NCBI GenBank assembly: GCA_910592005.1
Contig: CAJVPP010000961.1
Location: 1-24,156 of the forward strand
Reading direction: 5' to 3'
Origin: Funneliformis mosseae
Lineage: Eukaryota > Glomeromycota > Glomeromycetes > Glomerales > Glomeraceae
Length of the DNA: 24,156 nt
Shown: positions 1 to 9,732 of the stretch, in pieces
Layout of the letters: the number at the start of each line of letters is the position of its first letter
Numbering within the stretch: the first letter of the stretch is position 1
Position numbers and translations under genes: made by a program
Notes under the pieces: generated by a model
Told to the model about the DNA's origin: nothing
The model's input: only the letters and a program-made list of their open reading frames with translations
The model's database searches: none

Positions 1-1542
1 ATTACCTAATAATTGCAGAAGTGTTCCGACCCAAAGAAAAGATGGCGCAATTTCTAAAATAAAAAAGGTAGAAAAAATACATTTGGTCGCTGCGATCCGA
101 AGTGACCGTACGAGCACGAAATCAAAAAAAAAAAAAAATAAATATCTGAATCACCGGATACCTACGCAAATGATCCGATCTGAAGAGAAAGATAAAGGGC
201 ACAAGATTTCTTGGAAAAATTGTCGGCCCGAAGTACCAAATCTCTATTGACAATATGTAGTTTTGCGCATGATGATGTCACAGAAATCACAAAATTAGAT
301 TTTGTTATTTTCAAAAAAAAAAGAGAAAAAGAAATTTCTAGATCGTTTTAATCTCTTGTAGATTAGGAAATAATATGAATAAACGAGTTCGAATCGGAAG
401 TTTATGTTAAATTATTACAAATTAACAATTACAGTATTAAAAATTTTATAATTAATTCAAAGATTTCCAGAGTACATTTGGCTTTTTAAACATAATAATC
501 CTTTGCATTTATTGCCCATTAAAAAAAAGTATGTTGATCATGCCACTAAAATCAACGAGTGCGCGAAAAATTCTTGCCTTCGAATAATTACATCATAAAT
601 TCGCAAACGTGTCAGAAAATTTGCGCAAATTCCGTCATTGAAAATCATCCGTATCAAATATTTATTGACCTTTGATAGATTATTAATATATATTTTATGA
701 ACTATTTATTTGAATTATAATTTTTTACATAACATGTTTAAATATTATAAAAGACGAAAAAACTAACAATCTTATTCAATGTTAACAAAATTAATTTCAT
801 ATACGCGACTTTCTTAACAAAATATAACTCACGAATCTCTTCTATTCGTCTTAAAATACGGTAAGGTAAGATGCATATGTATAATACTCCTGTGAATAAC
901 GCCGTAAATTTTTTTTTAAAAAAAAAAAAACACGCACATCATTACTACCGGAAAAAACTGAAAATATTCAAACGAAAAATACTTCAAGTTCTTTCCTGTA
1001 AAAAATGATCTCTTCAGAATTTCGTTTTATTAATTATGAGAAAGTAAAAACTCATAAATTTTTTAGCTCTTTGCATAATATTTTCTGTATAATAACTAAA
1101 AACTTTTTCACAAGAAATTCGTGACGTTGCACAAGATCTTATAAGTAACTGTATAAAGGAAATAAAAAATCTGTGTTGATCATATGGTGTGTGATCAAAG
1201 ATATGATTTTTCCGACTTTGCCATATCTAGAAATCATTTACATATTACGCATTTGAAGCTTCTTTTTTTTTCCACGACAATTAAAAACACATAATGAACG
1301 GGTCAAAACTAAAAAAAAAAATTTAATGTTTAGTATCATCTCCTAAAGTAGCGTACGAACGGAGTGCTCTTTCTATGACATCTGTTTTGGATGTCTGATC
1401 TTTAATTCGTCCATTAGAAATTTTACCATAAATTCAGAATTAAACGTATCTACGCTATTTTGTTTTTGTTGCAATTATTATTCCAATAATACATGGCAAT
1501 AATCTGCATATAAGGTTTGATTCTATATTAATGTTGTGTTTA
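1..1542. other. AT-rich intergenic stretch, no gene seen
   Basis: No convincing reading frame, RNA gene or long repeat was found here. The stretch holds several A tracts (around 127-141 and 919-930) and a small hairpin near 1379-1396 (GACATC ... GATGTC). The first 250 bases are less AT-rich than the rest and could be the edge of an old element: the segment around 88-118 shares scattered short matches with 5938-5966. That similarity is too weak to call. Confidence 0.5.
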
Positions 1543-1628
1543 AAATTGATTTTCGGGAAAAAGGGTATCTGAAATTGGAATTCCAATTTCAGTCAATTCC
1601 AGATACCCTGAAATTCCAAAATCAATTT
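1543..1628. repeat. Compact nested inverted-repeat (MITE-like) element
   Basis: The outer arms are AAATTGATTTT (1543-1553) and its reverse complement AAAATCAATTT (1618-1628). An inner pair, GGGTATC (1563-1569) and GATACCC (1602-1608), sits at equal distances from the outer arms, with nine non-matching bases on each side. The centre contains a perfect 22-bp palindrome at 1570-1591. The whole block could fold into one long hairpin or a cruciform. A miniature foldback transposon is the simplest reading. No clear target-site duplication is visible. Confidence 0.65.
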
Positions 1629-1968
1629 ATTTTGATATAAAATATGCGTCGATCTCGTTGATCAGGATCAGGATAGACAGTCACACGTTAATGTTCGAAA
1701 TGTAATGTTTTACTTTGCAATTTTTATTTTCATTTTTTTCATTTAACAATATAATTGAATATATTGAACGAGATAAAAAAAAATTAATTCTGATGTAAAA
1801 ATCCGTTTATAAATTTATGAAATAATATTACAAGAGAGATCGACTGCAGTTCTTTTTAAAGATCGACAAGAATGAAATTTAAAAAAAAAAGAATTAAAAA
1901 GAATTAGAATTACCGAAATGATCTAAGGGCATGTTGGTCTTTGTGAATTTTCCGAGGATAAAATTCAG

Positions 1969-1976
1969 TATATAAG
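1969..1976 (+). promoter_or_regulatory. TATA box of the 2049-3797 gene
   Basis: TATATAAG lies 80 bp upstream of the ATG at 2049. The kinase gene has TATATAAT at nearly the same distance (85 bp) from its ATG, which supports both being core promoter elements. The transcription start would fall roughly 30 bp downstream, near the A-rich leader at 2004-2030. Confidence 0.6.
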
Positions 1977-2048
1977 GTCTACCTGATTTTTCGACAAAGA
2001 GGAAAAAAAAAAAAAATAAAATAAAATAAAACATTTATCATTTCAAAC

Positions 2049-3797
2049 ATGAAGAAAACCATATTATACATCCTATTACAATTTTCATCGGCAGCTCTTG
2101 CTGATTGGATCACCGTAGAACATGATTTTAAAATGTGCGACCAGGACGTACCTTCTAAGCGTGCTGCGGTTCATATTAACGACGATGGCATTGCTTATTC
2201 GTCGTCTCTTTTGGTCAAGGATATTCAAACTGTAGATTATAAACTTCCCTCAACAACTGTCAACGTCACTATGTGGGGGTGTACCTATGATTGTCAATTC
2301 AGCTTTATGTTGAAAGTAAACAAGGATGATCATACCGTTTCGTCGTTTACCAATCAAAAAGAAGATAATTACATTTGTAATCTAAGTAAATTCACTTCAA
2401 AACTTATTCCGACCCCTAAAATAACATATCAGAAAGAATTACCAAATCCAGATTATATATTTCCAACCCATCTAACTGCAACGTATTGCAGTGAAGGTAA
2501 ACACCCCGATGCACCCAATTTTCCAATTAAACAAACAGAAAACGTAGCAGAATGCATCGATGAGTTGACTGGTAATACTGTTGGAACTTACGCTGCATCT
2601 CTTCAGTTCGGTTCAGGCAGCTCGTTTAAACCTGATGGTTATGGTGTTGCTACATATAACATGATTAATTCGGCAAACAAGCTATTCGATTATTGGGAGT
2701 CACACCATCGAGGGTTGCATGATTCCCTCAATGAACTAAATCTCAAAGCCGCGGAACTATCAAAATTGAAACCACCAACGTCTAAGAGTAACGTGCTCAA
2801 AAATATTGTTCCTATGGTCGCTGGCATTGCTCCTTTAGCTGTTCCTATTACGATAGGTATAAATGACGTAATAAATGACATAGTAAATGAGATCACGGAA
2901 TCATCCTTTACCAAAATCTCTAAACTTGCTGCCGAAATTGGTGCAGCAGATGATGTTATAGCATCAGCCAAAGGAACTGCCAAAAATGCAGCGGTAGAAT
3001 GGAGAGATGCAGCGATGAAAAGTGATGTCGCTAAAATTGCAAATAGCCTTGATAAGGGATGCAATCAAGCATCGAGTTGCTTAAACTTATATACTCAAAA
3101 GTCTACGATAGAGTATATCGCAGAATTATATGGAAAATCAGAAAACCCGAATCTTGGTCAAATCCTTGCTGCTTTGAATAAGCTCGATGACGGAATCACG
3201 AAGAGGGATACGGTGGATGATTTAGGATTTTTTACGACCAACATGTTGAATTTATACTATCTACCAAGTTTAATGGACAGAGTTCATCAATCAATGAATG
3301 ATTCAGACTATTCAGATGTTTCATCATTCCTATCAGCCGCAAGTACAAAACTCCTTGCTCAATTTGAAGATACATTACACAATAATTTTTTTACTGGAAA
3401 CAAGTCATTATTAGATAGCTTTACTGCTAATCAAGTGGTGAATCATGATCAAATACTTGCCAATTATGATGACGTATATAAGACTATTAAAAACGGTACA
3501 TATGACAATATGGCGGTATCAATAATAAGCGCTAATGTTGAAATATGTGACCCAAAACCTTCATTTTGCGGTCAATCTTGTAATGATGGTCTTGGCATTA
3601 TTCATTGTCCAACAATCGGAAAAGATAACTGTACAACAACTGCCTCAGATAGCCAAATAAAGGAATTTAACTTGCTTCGAGATATCTCTGATATATGTTC
3701 AAATGATAAAAGTACTGGTTGGAATATAACTCATAATCCCCATTGTGATATTAAACAATTCCAATGTATATCATTACCCAAAAATCCCAAAAATTAA
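2049..3797 (+). CDS. Cysteine-rich secreted protein, 582 aa, function unknown
   Basis: I do not recognise this protein. Residues 1-18 are a classical signal peptide (MKK, then a hydrophobic core, ending SSAALA before DW), so it should enter the secretory pathway. The rest has 16 cysteines in two groups: C30, 78, 82, 110, 147, 169 near the N terminus, and C338, 344, 500, 507, 511, 520, 528, 550, 566, 573 towards the C terminus. This pattern suits disulfide-bonded domains flanking a cysteine-free, Ala/Ile/Val-rich helical middle (about 205-335). The middle carries one hydrophobic stretch at about 249-272. There are seven N-glycosylation sequons (N72, 111, 417, 451, 482, 527, 559), and no C-terminal anchor is seen. 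The single exon, the TATA box 80 bp upstream and AATAAA signals after the stop make an intact gene likely. Its base composition is less AT-rich than the kinase gene. An extracellular or symbiosis-related role is only a guess. Confidence 0.9.
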   Translation: MKKTILYILLQFSSAALADWITVEHDFKMCDQDVPSKRAAVHINDDGIAYSSSLLVKDIQTVDYKLPSTTVNVTMWGCTYDCQFSFMLKVNKDDHTVSSFTNQKEDNYICNLSKFTSKLIPTPKITYQKELPNPDYIFPTHLTATYCSEGKHPDAPNFPIKQTENVAECIDELTGNTVGTYAASLQFGSGSSFKPDGYGVATYNMINSANKLFDYWESHHRGLHDSLNELNLKAAELSKLKPPTSKSNVLKNIVPMVAGIAPLAVPITIGINDVINDIVNEITESSFTKISKLAAEIGAADDVIASAKGTAKNAAVEWRDAAMKSDVAKIANSLDKGCNQASSCLNLYTQKSTIEYIAELYGKSENPNLGQILAALNKLDDGITKRDTVDDLGFFTTNMLNLYYLPSLMDRVHQSMNDSDYSDVSSFLSAASTKLLAQFEDTLHNNFFTGNKSLLDSFTANQVVNHDQILANYDDVYKTIKNGTYDNMAVSIISANVEICDPKPSFCGQSCNDGLGIIHCPTIGKDNCTTTASDSQIKEFNLLRDISDICSNDKSTGWNITHNPHCDIKQFQCISLPKNPKN

Positions 3798-3910
3798 TGA
3801 AATTTTAGTGTCGATTATATTCATTGTCATCAAAACACGCGTATTATTAGAAGAATTTTGTTAATTTATTTAGATAATATTTATAATTCTCCCTTTATCT
3901 TACTTATTAT

Positions 3911-3950
3911 AATAAAGAAATGTTTTCGAATTAATATATCAATAAATAAA
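3911..3950 (+). terminator. Poly(A) signals of the secreted-protein gene
   Basis: AATAAA occurs at 3911-3916 and again in AATAAATAAA at 3941-3950, about 115-150 bp after the stop codon. This suits the 3' end of the gene ending at 3797. The next 540 bases up to the element at 4492 show nothing else I can name. Confidence 0.55.
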
Positions 3951-4491
3951 GGAATTTAATTTCGCAAAATCAATTTCAGAAATAGACTTGAAACTTAATT
4001 TTTCCATAGTTACCTCGAGATAGTTGTTTTATCTACTAAAGAGATATGAAAATTACACTGATTAAATACTGACAATTCTTACATTTTACAGAAAAATGTA
4101 AGGAAAATTTATCATCATTTTTACATAAGCGGGCATATATTCAGCCAAGTCTTTACCATCTCGAAATTCGTTGGAATAAGCTTCATCATTGAACATTTCT
4201 TGCGGTATTTATCTCAACAATATTTTCAAATATAATTGGCTAAGAAAATAGATGATATGACTTTGACTAAACTGCTAGCTTTGTAAAATTGCATTGATTT
4301 TTGAAAAGTTTGTTTGTAAAAGAATAGAATAATTGGGTTGAGTATAAAAAAAAATTTTTTTTTTTTTTAGAAGAATTACTTAAATATATATGGTCAGGAG
4401 ATTCTGTATTTGTATAAAAATTTATTTTTTTAGATTTGTCAAACAAATATTAAATTTATTCGTACAATTATAAATTTAAAGCATACGGGTT

Positions 4492-4604
4492 GATTGCTAG
4501 GAAAATCAGGTTCCAGGAATTTTTTTGCATTTTAGTTTTGGAGATATTAGATTAAAATGCATTATGCTCTTAAAATTTCTCGGAACCTGATTTTCCTAGT
4601 AATC
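4492..4604. mobile_element. 113-bp MITE-like element with 33-bp terminal inverted repeats
   Basis: The left end (4492-4524) and the right end (4572-4604) are reverse complements over 33 bp with only about five differences; the shared core is CTAGGAAAATCAGGTTCC. Inside, GCATTTTA (4527-4534) and TAAAATGC (4553-4560) form a second nested inverted repeat. There is no coding capacity. The structure fits a non-autonomous DNA transposon that folds into a hairpin. I cannot find a convincing target-site duplication, so the superfamily is open. Confidence 0.8.
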
Positions 4605-5593
4605 TTCTCATATAATTTAAATCATTCAATTTAGATAATTATGTATGCTTGATTCTAAAATTATCTTTGACTATCTAGAATTTATTACTCGATCTAAAAT
4701 ATTTATGACAAACGTCACATGATAATTATAATAGAGCATATCCAAACTTTTTCAAGATTTCAATAAATATTTTTCCTTATTTTCTTTTAAATCCTATTTC
4801 CAAGGACCAATAATTCAAGAACACATTAATGGTAAGTAATTCATTTAGAAATAATAAAAAAAGATTTATTTATATCAGACCATTCCGTGATTTGCCATAA
4901 GATTCTTGCTCTCGAAAATAGTTACCCATTGTCCTTTTGCTTAATATATATTGTAAAATTACCTTTCGTTTTATGAGACGTCTATTAAAAAAAAATTTCA
5001 TAAAAAATATTCTTATGGAATAAATCAGTTCTTTCGCCGATGATGTATTTGACGTTTGATTGTAATTGATAACGGTGTGTTGTTTTTTTAATTATTTATT
5101 GAATTGTTTGTAGGTTTAAGTTATAGAAAGCCATTGAGTAATCACTCGGGTCTCAAAACTTATGAATTTGAAAACTATTAAAATACTAAATAATTTTAAT
5201 AATATTTTTTTTTATTCTAAAAAAAAAAAAAATATAGACTAGATAAATCCCTATCGTTTCCATCTCGAATCCACGACCAAAGCTTAAATGTTCCCATACT
5301 TACTAAGTATAAGTAAAACTTTCAATTATTCTCTGATATATCCAAGAATAACTACAAAGTGGTAATTTTTTAATAGAATAAAAATTATTCCAGACCTATA
5401 AATGATAAAATTCATCTTAGAAGTTACTTTACGATGCATTTTTATTTTAATTTGTAAATTAAAGTGCTACACGACGAAAAATTCGAGGTATGACATTTAT
5501 TTTTTTAAAAAAAATATAAAAATTAAACTTATTAAATCATAATTGATAGTATAATTCTCGTTTTCTATGGACTTTATCATAGGAGCATTTTAT
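4605..5593. other. AT-rich intergenic stretch, no gene seen
   Basis: No reading frame, RNA gene or structured repeat could be supported here. The sequence is A/T-rich with homopolymer runs, for example the A tract around 5219-5232. It lies between the foldback element and the His/Gln-rich frame on the minus strand. Confidence 0.5.
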
Positions 5594-5785
5594 TCATGAT
5601 GAGCCACCTTTGCCTAGAAATTCAAGAAATACCTCTTGATTTTGCTGCTGCTGCTGCTGATTGTGGTGGTGGTGATGATGGTACTCCTCTCTACTTTGCT
5701 GCTGCTGTTGCTGCTGATGATGATGGTAATGGTGGTGGTGGTGCACTTCCTTTTGTTTCTGATGGTGGGGTTCTGGGTAAATTTT
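5594..5785 (-). CDS. Possible terminal exon coding a poly-His/poly-Gln segment
   Basis: On the minus strand one frame reads EPHHQKQKEV, then H5-Y-H3-Q7-SREEY-H6-N-Q6-NQEVFLEFLGKGGSS, and stops at 5594-5596. The frame is open from 5785 but has no ATG. A TTTACCCAG acceptor-like site would start an exon at 5772. His is written with both CAC and CAT and Gln with both CAG and CAA, so base changes fall in third positions while the amino acid is kept. That favours this frame over the Ala/Gly/Asp-rich plus-strand frames. His/Gln-rich segments are common in fungal transcription factors. The sequence ATAAAA follows the stop directly. No upstream exon was found, so this may be a fragment or only a trinucleotide microsatellite. 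Confidence 0.35.
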   Translation of the reverse strand, partial: KIYPEPHHQKQKEVHHHHHYHHHQQQQQQQSREEYHHHHHHNQQQQQQNQEVFLEFLGKGGSS

Positions 5786-5796
5786 TTATGTATATG

Positions 5797-6480
5797 TATG
5801 TCGATGCCTCTTCATGATTCAGCGGGAGATTAAGTTACAATTAATTATTTTTAAAAAGGTACGTTAAAAAATTTATTTAACTTAATAGTTGAACATGAAA
5901 TCTAAATTATTTTTTTTTTTTCCTCATAAATTATAGACGTCGCAGCGATCGTACGATCTTGCACCTATCCTTTCTTATTAGGTAATTTGATTTATATATT
6001 TTTTTTTTAATAAGAAATTTTCTTTGATGTAGATTTTTTTCGCGAGCCATAGCGATGGATGGCTTGATTATTCAAATATATCATAAACAAGATTCTTTCC
6101 TTTTTTAAATTTTTTTTATATTCATGACATAGACTTTTATTTTTTTTCTTTTAGATGATTTTTATGTGATTCCTTTCAGCATCAAATGCATAATTTAGGT
6201 TTTTTTTTATTCATTAATTTCGGGCAGGACCCATAAAAATTTATTATTATTATTATTATTTTAGACGATTTCTTTCGGGTTGACCACACAGATTAGTTTT
6301 CTTTTTTTTTTTTGATTACCTCTTTTTAGGCTTATTTGGATTGGGCATAAAATTTTTTTTTTTGTGCATTTTATCTTGAATTAATTATTTCTTTTTTTAA
6401 GCATAAATTATTTAAGGCAAGTTAAGATTTAGCAATTTTCAGTATTTTTTTTTTCCTTTTTAATTTCAAGGTTTTATCAC
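5797..6480. other. T-rich intergenic stretch with a (TTA)n microsatellite
   Basis: The plus strand is markedly T-rich with many runs of 7-11 T. A (TTA)n microsatellite lies around 6241-6261. Exon-like pieces bounded by AG and GT occur, for example 5937-5981, open in phase 1. They do not join into a protein I recognise and are left uncalled. Confidence 0.4.
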
Positions 6481-6572
6481 TTGGACACAACGACAGAATG
6501 ATTTTTGACCCTTTTAGGAGTTAATTCGCTCCCAAAAAGGTTTGTATGGCTAGTGCCGGTGATCGTGTCCAA
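6481..6572. repeat. Inverted-repeat structure with TTGGACAC ends
   Basis: TTGGACAC (6481-6488) and GTGTCCAA (6565-6572) are perfect inverted ends of a 92-bp block. Near the middle, CCTTTTAGGAG and CTCCCAAAAAGG can pair with one bulge. A partly similar palindromic piece (GTGCC next to CCGGTG) occurs near 10324-10337. This looks like a decayed miniature element, with no clear target duplication. Confidence 0.4.
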
Positions 6573-7030
6573 ATGTTGACAACAATGCAATGTCATCCAA
6601 AGGTAATGAACTGTTTTTAAGTATTTGCGAATTTTGTGTACTGTGATATTATTTATTTATATAAGGAGAAAAGATATAAAATTTCGTTATGAAGATATTT
6701 TTTCTCGTCTACCAAACCCACTTGAAAAAGCTGTAACGTACAATTAACTTAATTTGATTCATTTTTTTGTAAAAAAGAGTTTTATTTATTATATTAATTA
6801 TTAAGTGTTAATGAAACCTTTAACACAAATCTTTTTTGCAAATATGAAATGATTAAAATGATTTCTCTACAGTGTTAGTATAAAGTAAAATAAGAAATAT
6901 AAAAATGGTCGGTCTTTGGAGTTACACGAATCGCCTAAAAGCTAAATTTTTTTTACCGTAACACAGATCCTCCTTTTATCGTTATAAAAGTAATTTGGTT
7001 AAAAATAATTTTTTTTTTTAAAAAAAAACA

Positions 7031-7721
7031 ATGTCTAATAATAATTATAAAGGTAAGATGTAATAAAGAAACTAAAAATATTTTAACCAAACAAAAAAAA
7101 GGAATAAAAGATATAAAGCTTCTTATAAATAAAATTAGTTAATTTGACGGTTTGATGATCTAATTTTTTTTCATGAATTTATATTAGAGCCAGTTCCGGA
7201 TGTTAAAAAAGCTTTCTCATTAGAAGGTAATACATGCCGTTAATTATACTCATTTTATTTGTTAAAAAAAAAATTTATCAAATTCGAAAATAGAAACAGT
7301 TTAAATTGATAAAGATAAATATAACAATTTAACCAATACTAAAAAAATTTTTTAATTATATTTTATATGTAGAATTGACCTTGGATAATGAATGTGAATA
7401 TAATAATTACCATAATACTCATAATACTGTAATTTACCATTTATGTTTTTATTTACTAAAAATTTTAAATAAACTTGAAATATAATATTAGTTTCAAGTT
7501 ATAAAGGTAAATACAATAGCAATATAATTAATCAACAAATATAATAATCTATTAATTAATTATACTCAATAATTGTTCAAGTATTAGAAAAACTAAATGG
7601 TAAAATTATTAATAAATTGTCTAAATATTAGATTTTACTATAAACCATATTAATTAATTCCAAATTTTTCTCATTATAATAGAATCAGTTTCAGATAATC
7701 CTATATTAAAAGAATTAAATG
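7031..7721 (+). CDS. String of exon-like blocks, possible spliced gene or gene remnant
   Basis: Several blocks sit between good acceptor and donor sites. ATG at 7031 opens MSNNNYK and ends in phase 1 at 7052 (donor GTAAGA). The block 7188-7226 is 39 nt, phase 1-1, and reads EPVPDVKKAFSLE. 7373-7428 reads ELTLDNECEYNNYH and onwards. 7683-7721 is again 39 nt, phase 1-1, and reads ESVSDNPILKELN. A decayed relative ends at 7599 (VLEKLN). The two 39-nt blocks share E-x-V-x-D at their start, which suggests exon duplication. The kinase gene at 13398 has a 39-nt, phase 1-1 exon too. Phases stop agreeing after the third block, so either exons are mis-set or the gene is decaying. Function unknown; no domain seen. 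Confidence 0.35.
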
Positions 7722-7902
7722 GTAATAACTTTATTATTTATTTATTATTTATATAATTTAATAATTAATATTTTTTTTTAAAACAAATTTAATAATGGTA
7801 ATACTTAGATTGTAAACCATTAAATTTTATTATATTTTAATTTATATAATTAAATTAATTAGACTATTATTCAAAAATATCTAATAATCAATAATACTAT
7901 AG

Positions 7903-9732
7903 GGAGTAAGTTATTTATTTTTTACATTTTAATTTAAACTTAATTTATTACCATACAAAATTTTTAATAATAATTAATAATCTTTTAATTGGTAAATTAT
8001 TTATATTTAAAATTTTTATTTAATATTTATTATAATTTATAAATAAAATTTTATTAAAATATAATTTAAATAATTTAGATGATAAATTATTTTTATTAAT
8101 TTAATTATTAATATTTATTATAAATTAAATAAAAAATATTAATATTCTTTATAATATTACAGAAAGTAAGATGTTTAATTTTTTATTACAATTTAAAATC
8201 AATTAAATTTTTATTTAAAAAAATAATTAATAACTAATAATCAAATAGTTATAAGTTATTTTTATAGATTATCAGTATTTAATTATATTATTACTGTTAT
8301 TTAAAATCATCTAAATATTTTATTTAAAAAAAATAATTAATAACTGATAATCAAATAGTTAGTAAGTTATTTTTATAGATTATCAATATTTAATTATATA
8401 ATTACTGTTATTTAAAGTCAACTAAATATTTTATTTAAAAAAATAAATTTTATTAGAAAGTAAATTATTTTATTGATTATTAATATTTAAATATTACTTG
8501 TTATTATAACTTAAAGTCAACTAAATTTTTTATTTAAAAAATAATATGATAGATGATATGTTATTTTTATTAATTATCAGTATTTAATTATACTTATTAT
8601 TACAATTTAAAATCACTAAATTTTTTATTTAAAAAATTAAATAATAATTAATAATCAAATAATTAGTAAGTTATTTTTATAATTATTAGTTTTTAATAAT
8701 ACTTGTTTAATTTAAAAATCAACTAAATTTTTTATTTAAAAAAAATAATTAATAACTAATAATCAAATAGTTAGTAAGTTATTTTTATAGATTATTAGTA
8801 TTTAATTATACTTGTACTATAATTTAAAGTCAATTAAATTTTTTATTTAAAAAAATTAATTAATAATATAATAGTTAGTAAGTTTTTTTTTATTGATTAT
8901 TAGTATTTAATTATACTGTAATTTAAAATTAACTAAATTTTTATTTAAAAAAATAAATTAATAATATAATAGATGATAAGATATCTTTATTAATAATTAG
9001 TATTTAATTATACTAATTTTTTAACTAAAAAAATGAATTTTATTAGCAGGTAAATTATTTTTTATTAATTATTAGTATTTAATTATACTTGATATTGTAA
9101 TTTAAAGTTATTTTAATTTTTTATTTAAAAAAATAATATAATATATAGTAAGTTAATTTTATTGATTATTAGTATTTAATTATACTTGTTACCTGTAATT
9201 TAAAATCAACTAAATTTTTATTTAAAAAAATAAATTTATTAGGATGTAAGTTATGCTTAATGATTATTAATATTTAATTATACTTATTACTGTAATTTAA
9301 AATCAACTAAAATTTTTATTTAAAAAAATAAATTTTATTAGGATGTAAGTTATGCTTAATGATTATCAGTATTTAATTATACTTGTTACTGTAATTTAAA
9401 ATCAACTAAATTTTTTATTTAATAAAAAAATTTTATTAGATAGTAAATTATTTATATTGATTATTAGTATTTAATTATACTTCTTACTATAATTTAAAGT
9501 CAATTAAATTTTTTATTTAAAAAAAATAATATGATAGATGGTAGGTTATTTTTATTAATTATCAGTATTTAATTATACTTATTATTATAATTTAAATTCT
9601 ACTAAATTTTTTATTTAAAATAAATTTATTAGAATGTAAGTAATTTTTACTTTTATTAATAATTTATATAATTTAAGTATATTAATATAAAATATTTATT
9701 ATTATATATTTAATAATATTTTTATTAAGTAA
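7903..9732 (+). repeat. Tandem array of about 20 intron-like units separated by 3-nt steps
   Basis: A very AT-rich unit repeats head to tail with a usual spacing of 95-110 bp; the first spacings are 84-90 bp and one is 74 bp. A typical copy starts GTAAGTTATTTTTATTGATT, passes TATTTAATTATACTTGTTAC, then AATCAACTAAAT, an A tract, and ends TTATTAG or AATAG. Each copy therefore has a 5' splice site, a branch-point-like ACTAAAT about 35-45 nt before the end, and a 3' AG. Three bases lie between the AG and the next GTAAG. The triplets in order are GGA (7903), TTG (7989), ATG (8079), AAA (8163), TTA (8249), TTA (8359), AAA (8457), ATG (8553), TTA (8663), TTA (8771), TTA (8875), ATG (8973), CAG (9047), ATA (9145), GAT (9243), GAT (9342), ATA (9440), ATG (9538), AAT (9633), TAA (9730). 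Thirteen junctions keep both AG and GT; the others have lost one. It continues from the exon-like blocks upstream. Confidence 0.85.

Noticed and set aside
386..396. GAGTTCGAATC resembling a tRNA B box
   Set aside because: No A box, acceptor stem or anticodon arm can be drawn around it.
2690..3064. 124-aa open frame on the minus strand
   Set aside because: It lies wholly inside the secreted-protein gene on the opposite strand; its Ala/Ser/Ile-rich product mirrors the helical part of that gene.
5596..5833. Two plus-strand frames through the trinucleotide region (Ala/Gly/Asp-rich and Leu/Val-rich)
   Set aside because: They are other readings of the same microsatellite-like DNA; the minus-strand His/Gln frame explains the third-position changes better.
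6545..6602. Possible first exon MASAGDRVQMLTTMQCHPK with donor GTAATG
   Set aside because: It overlaps the inverted-repeat block at 6481-6572 and no matching next exon was found in phase.
7863..7905. 43-nt exon ending in GGGA before the array
   Set aside because: Two of three phases hit stops, and the alternative reading with acceptor ACTATAG and triplet GGA matches all later junctions.
7903..9732. CRISPR-like array
   Set aside because: The repeated part is the whole unit and the variable part is only three bases, in a eukaryotic AT-rich context; there are no spacers.
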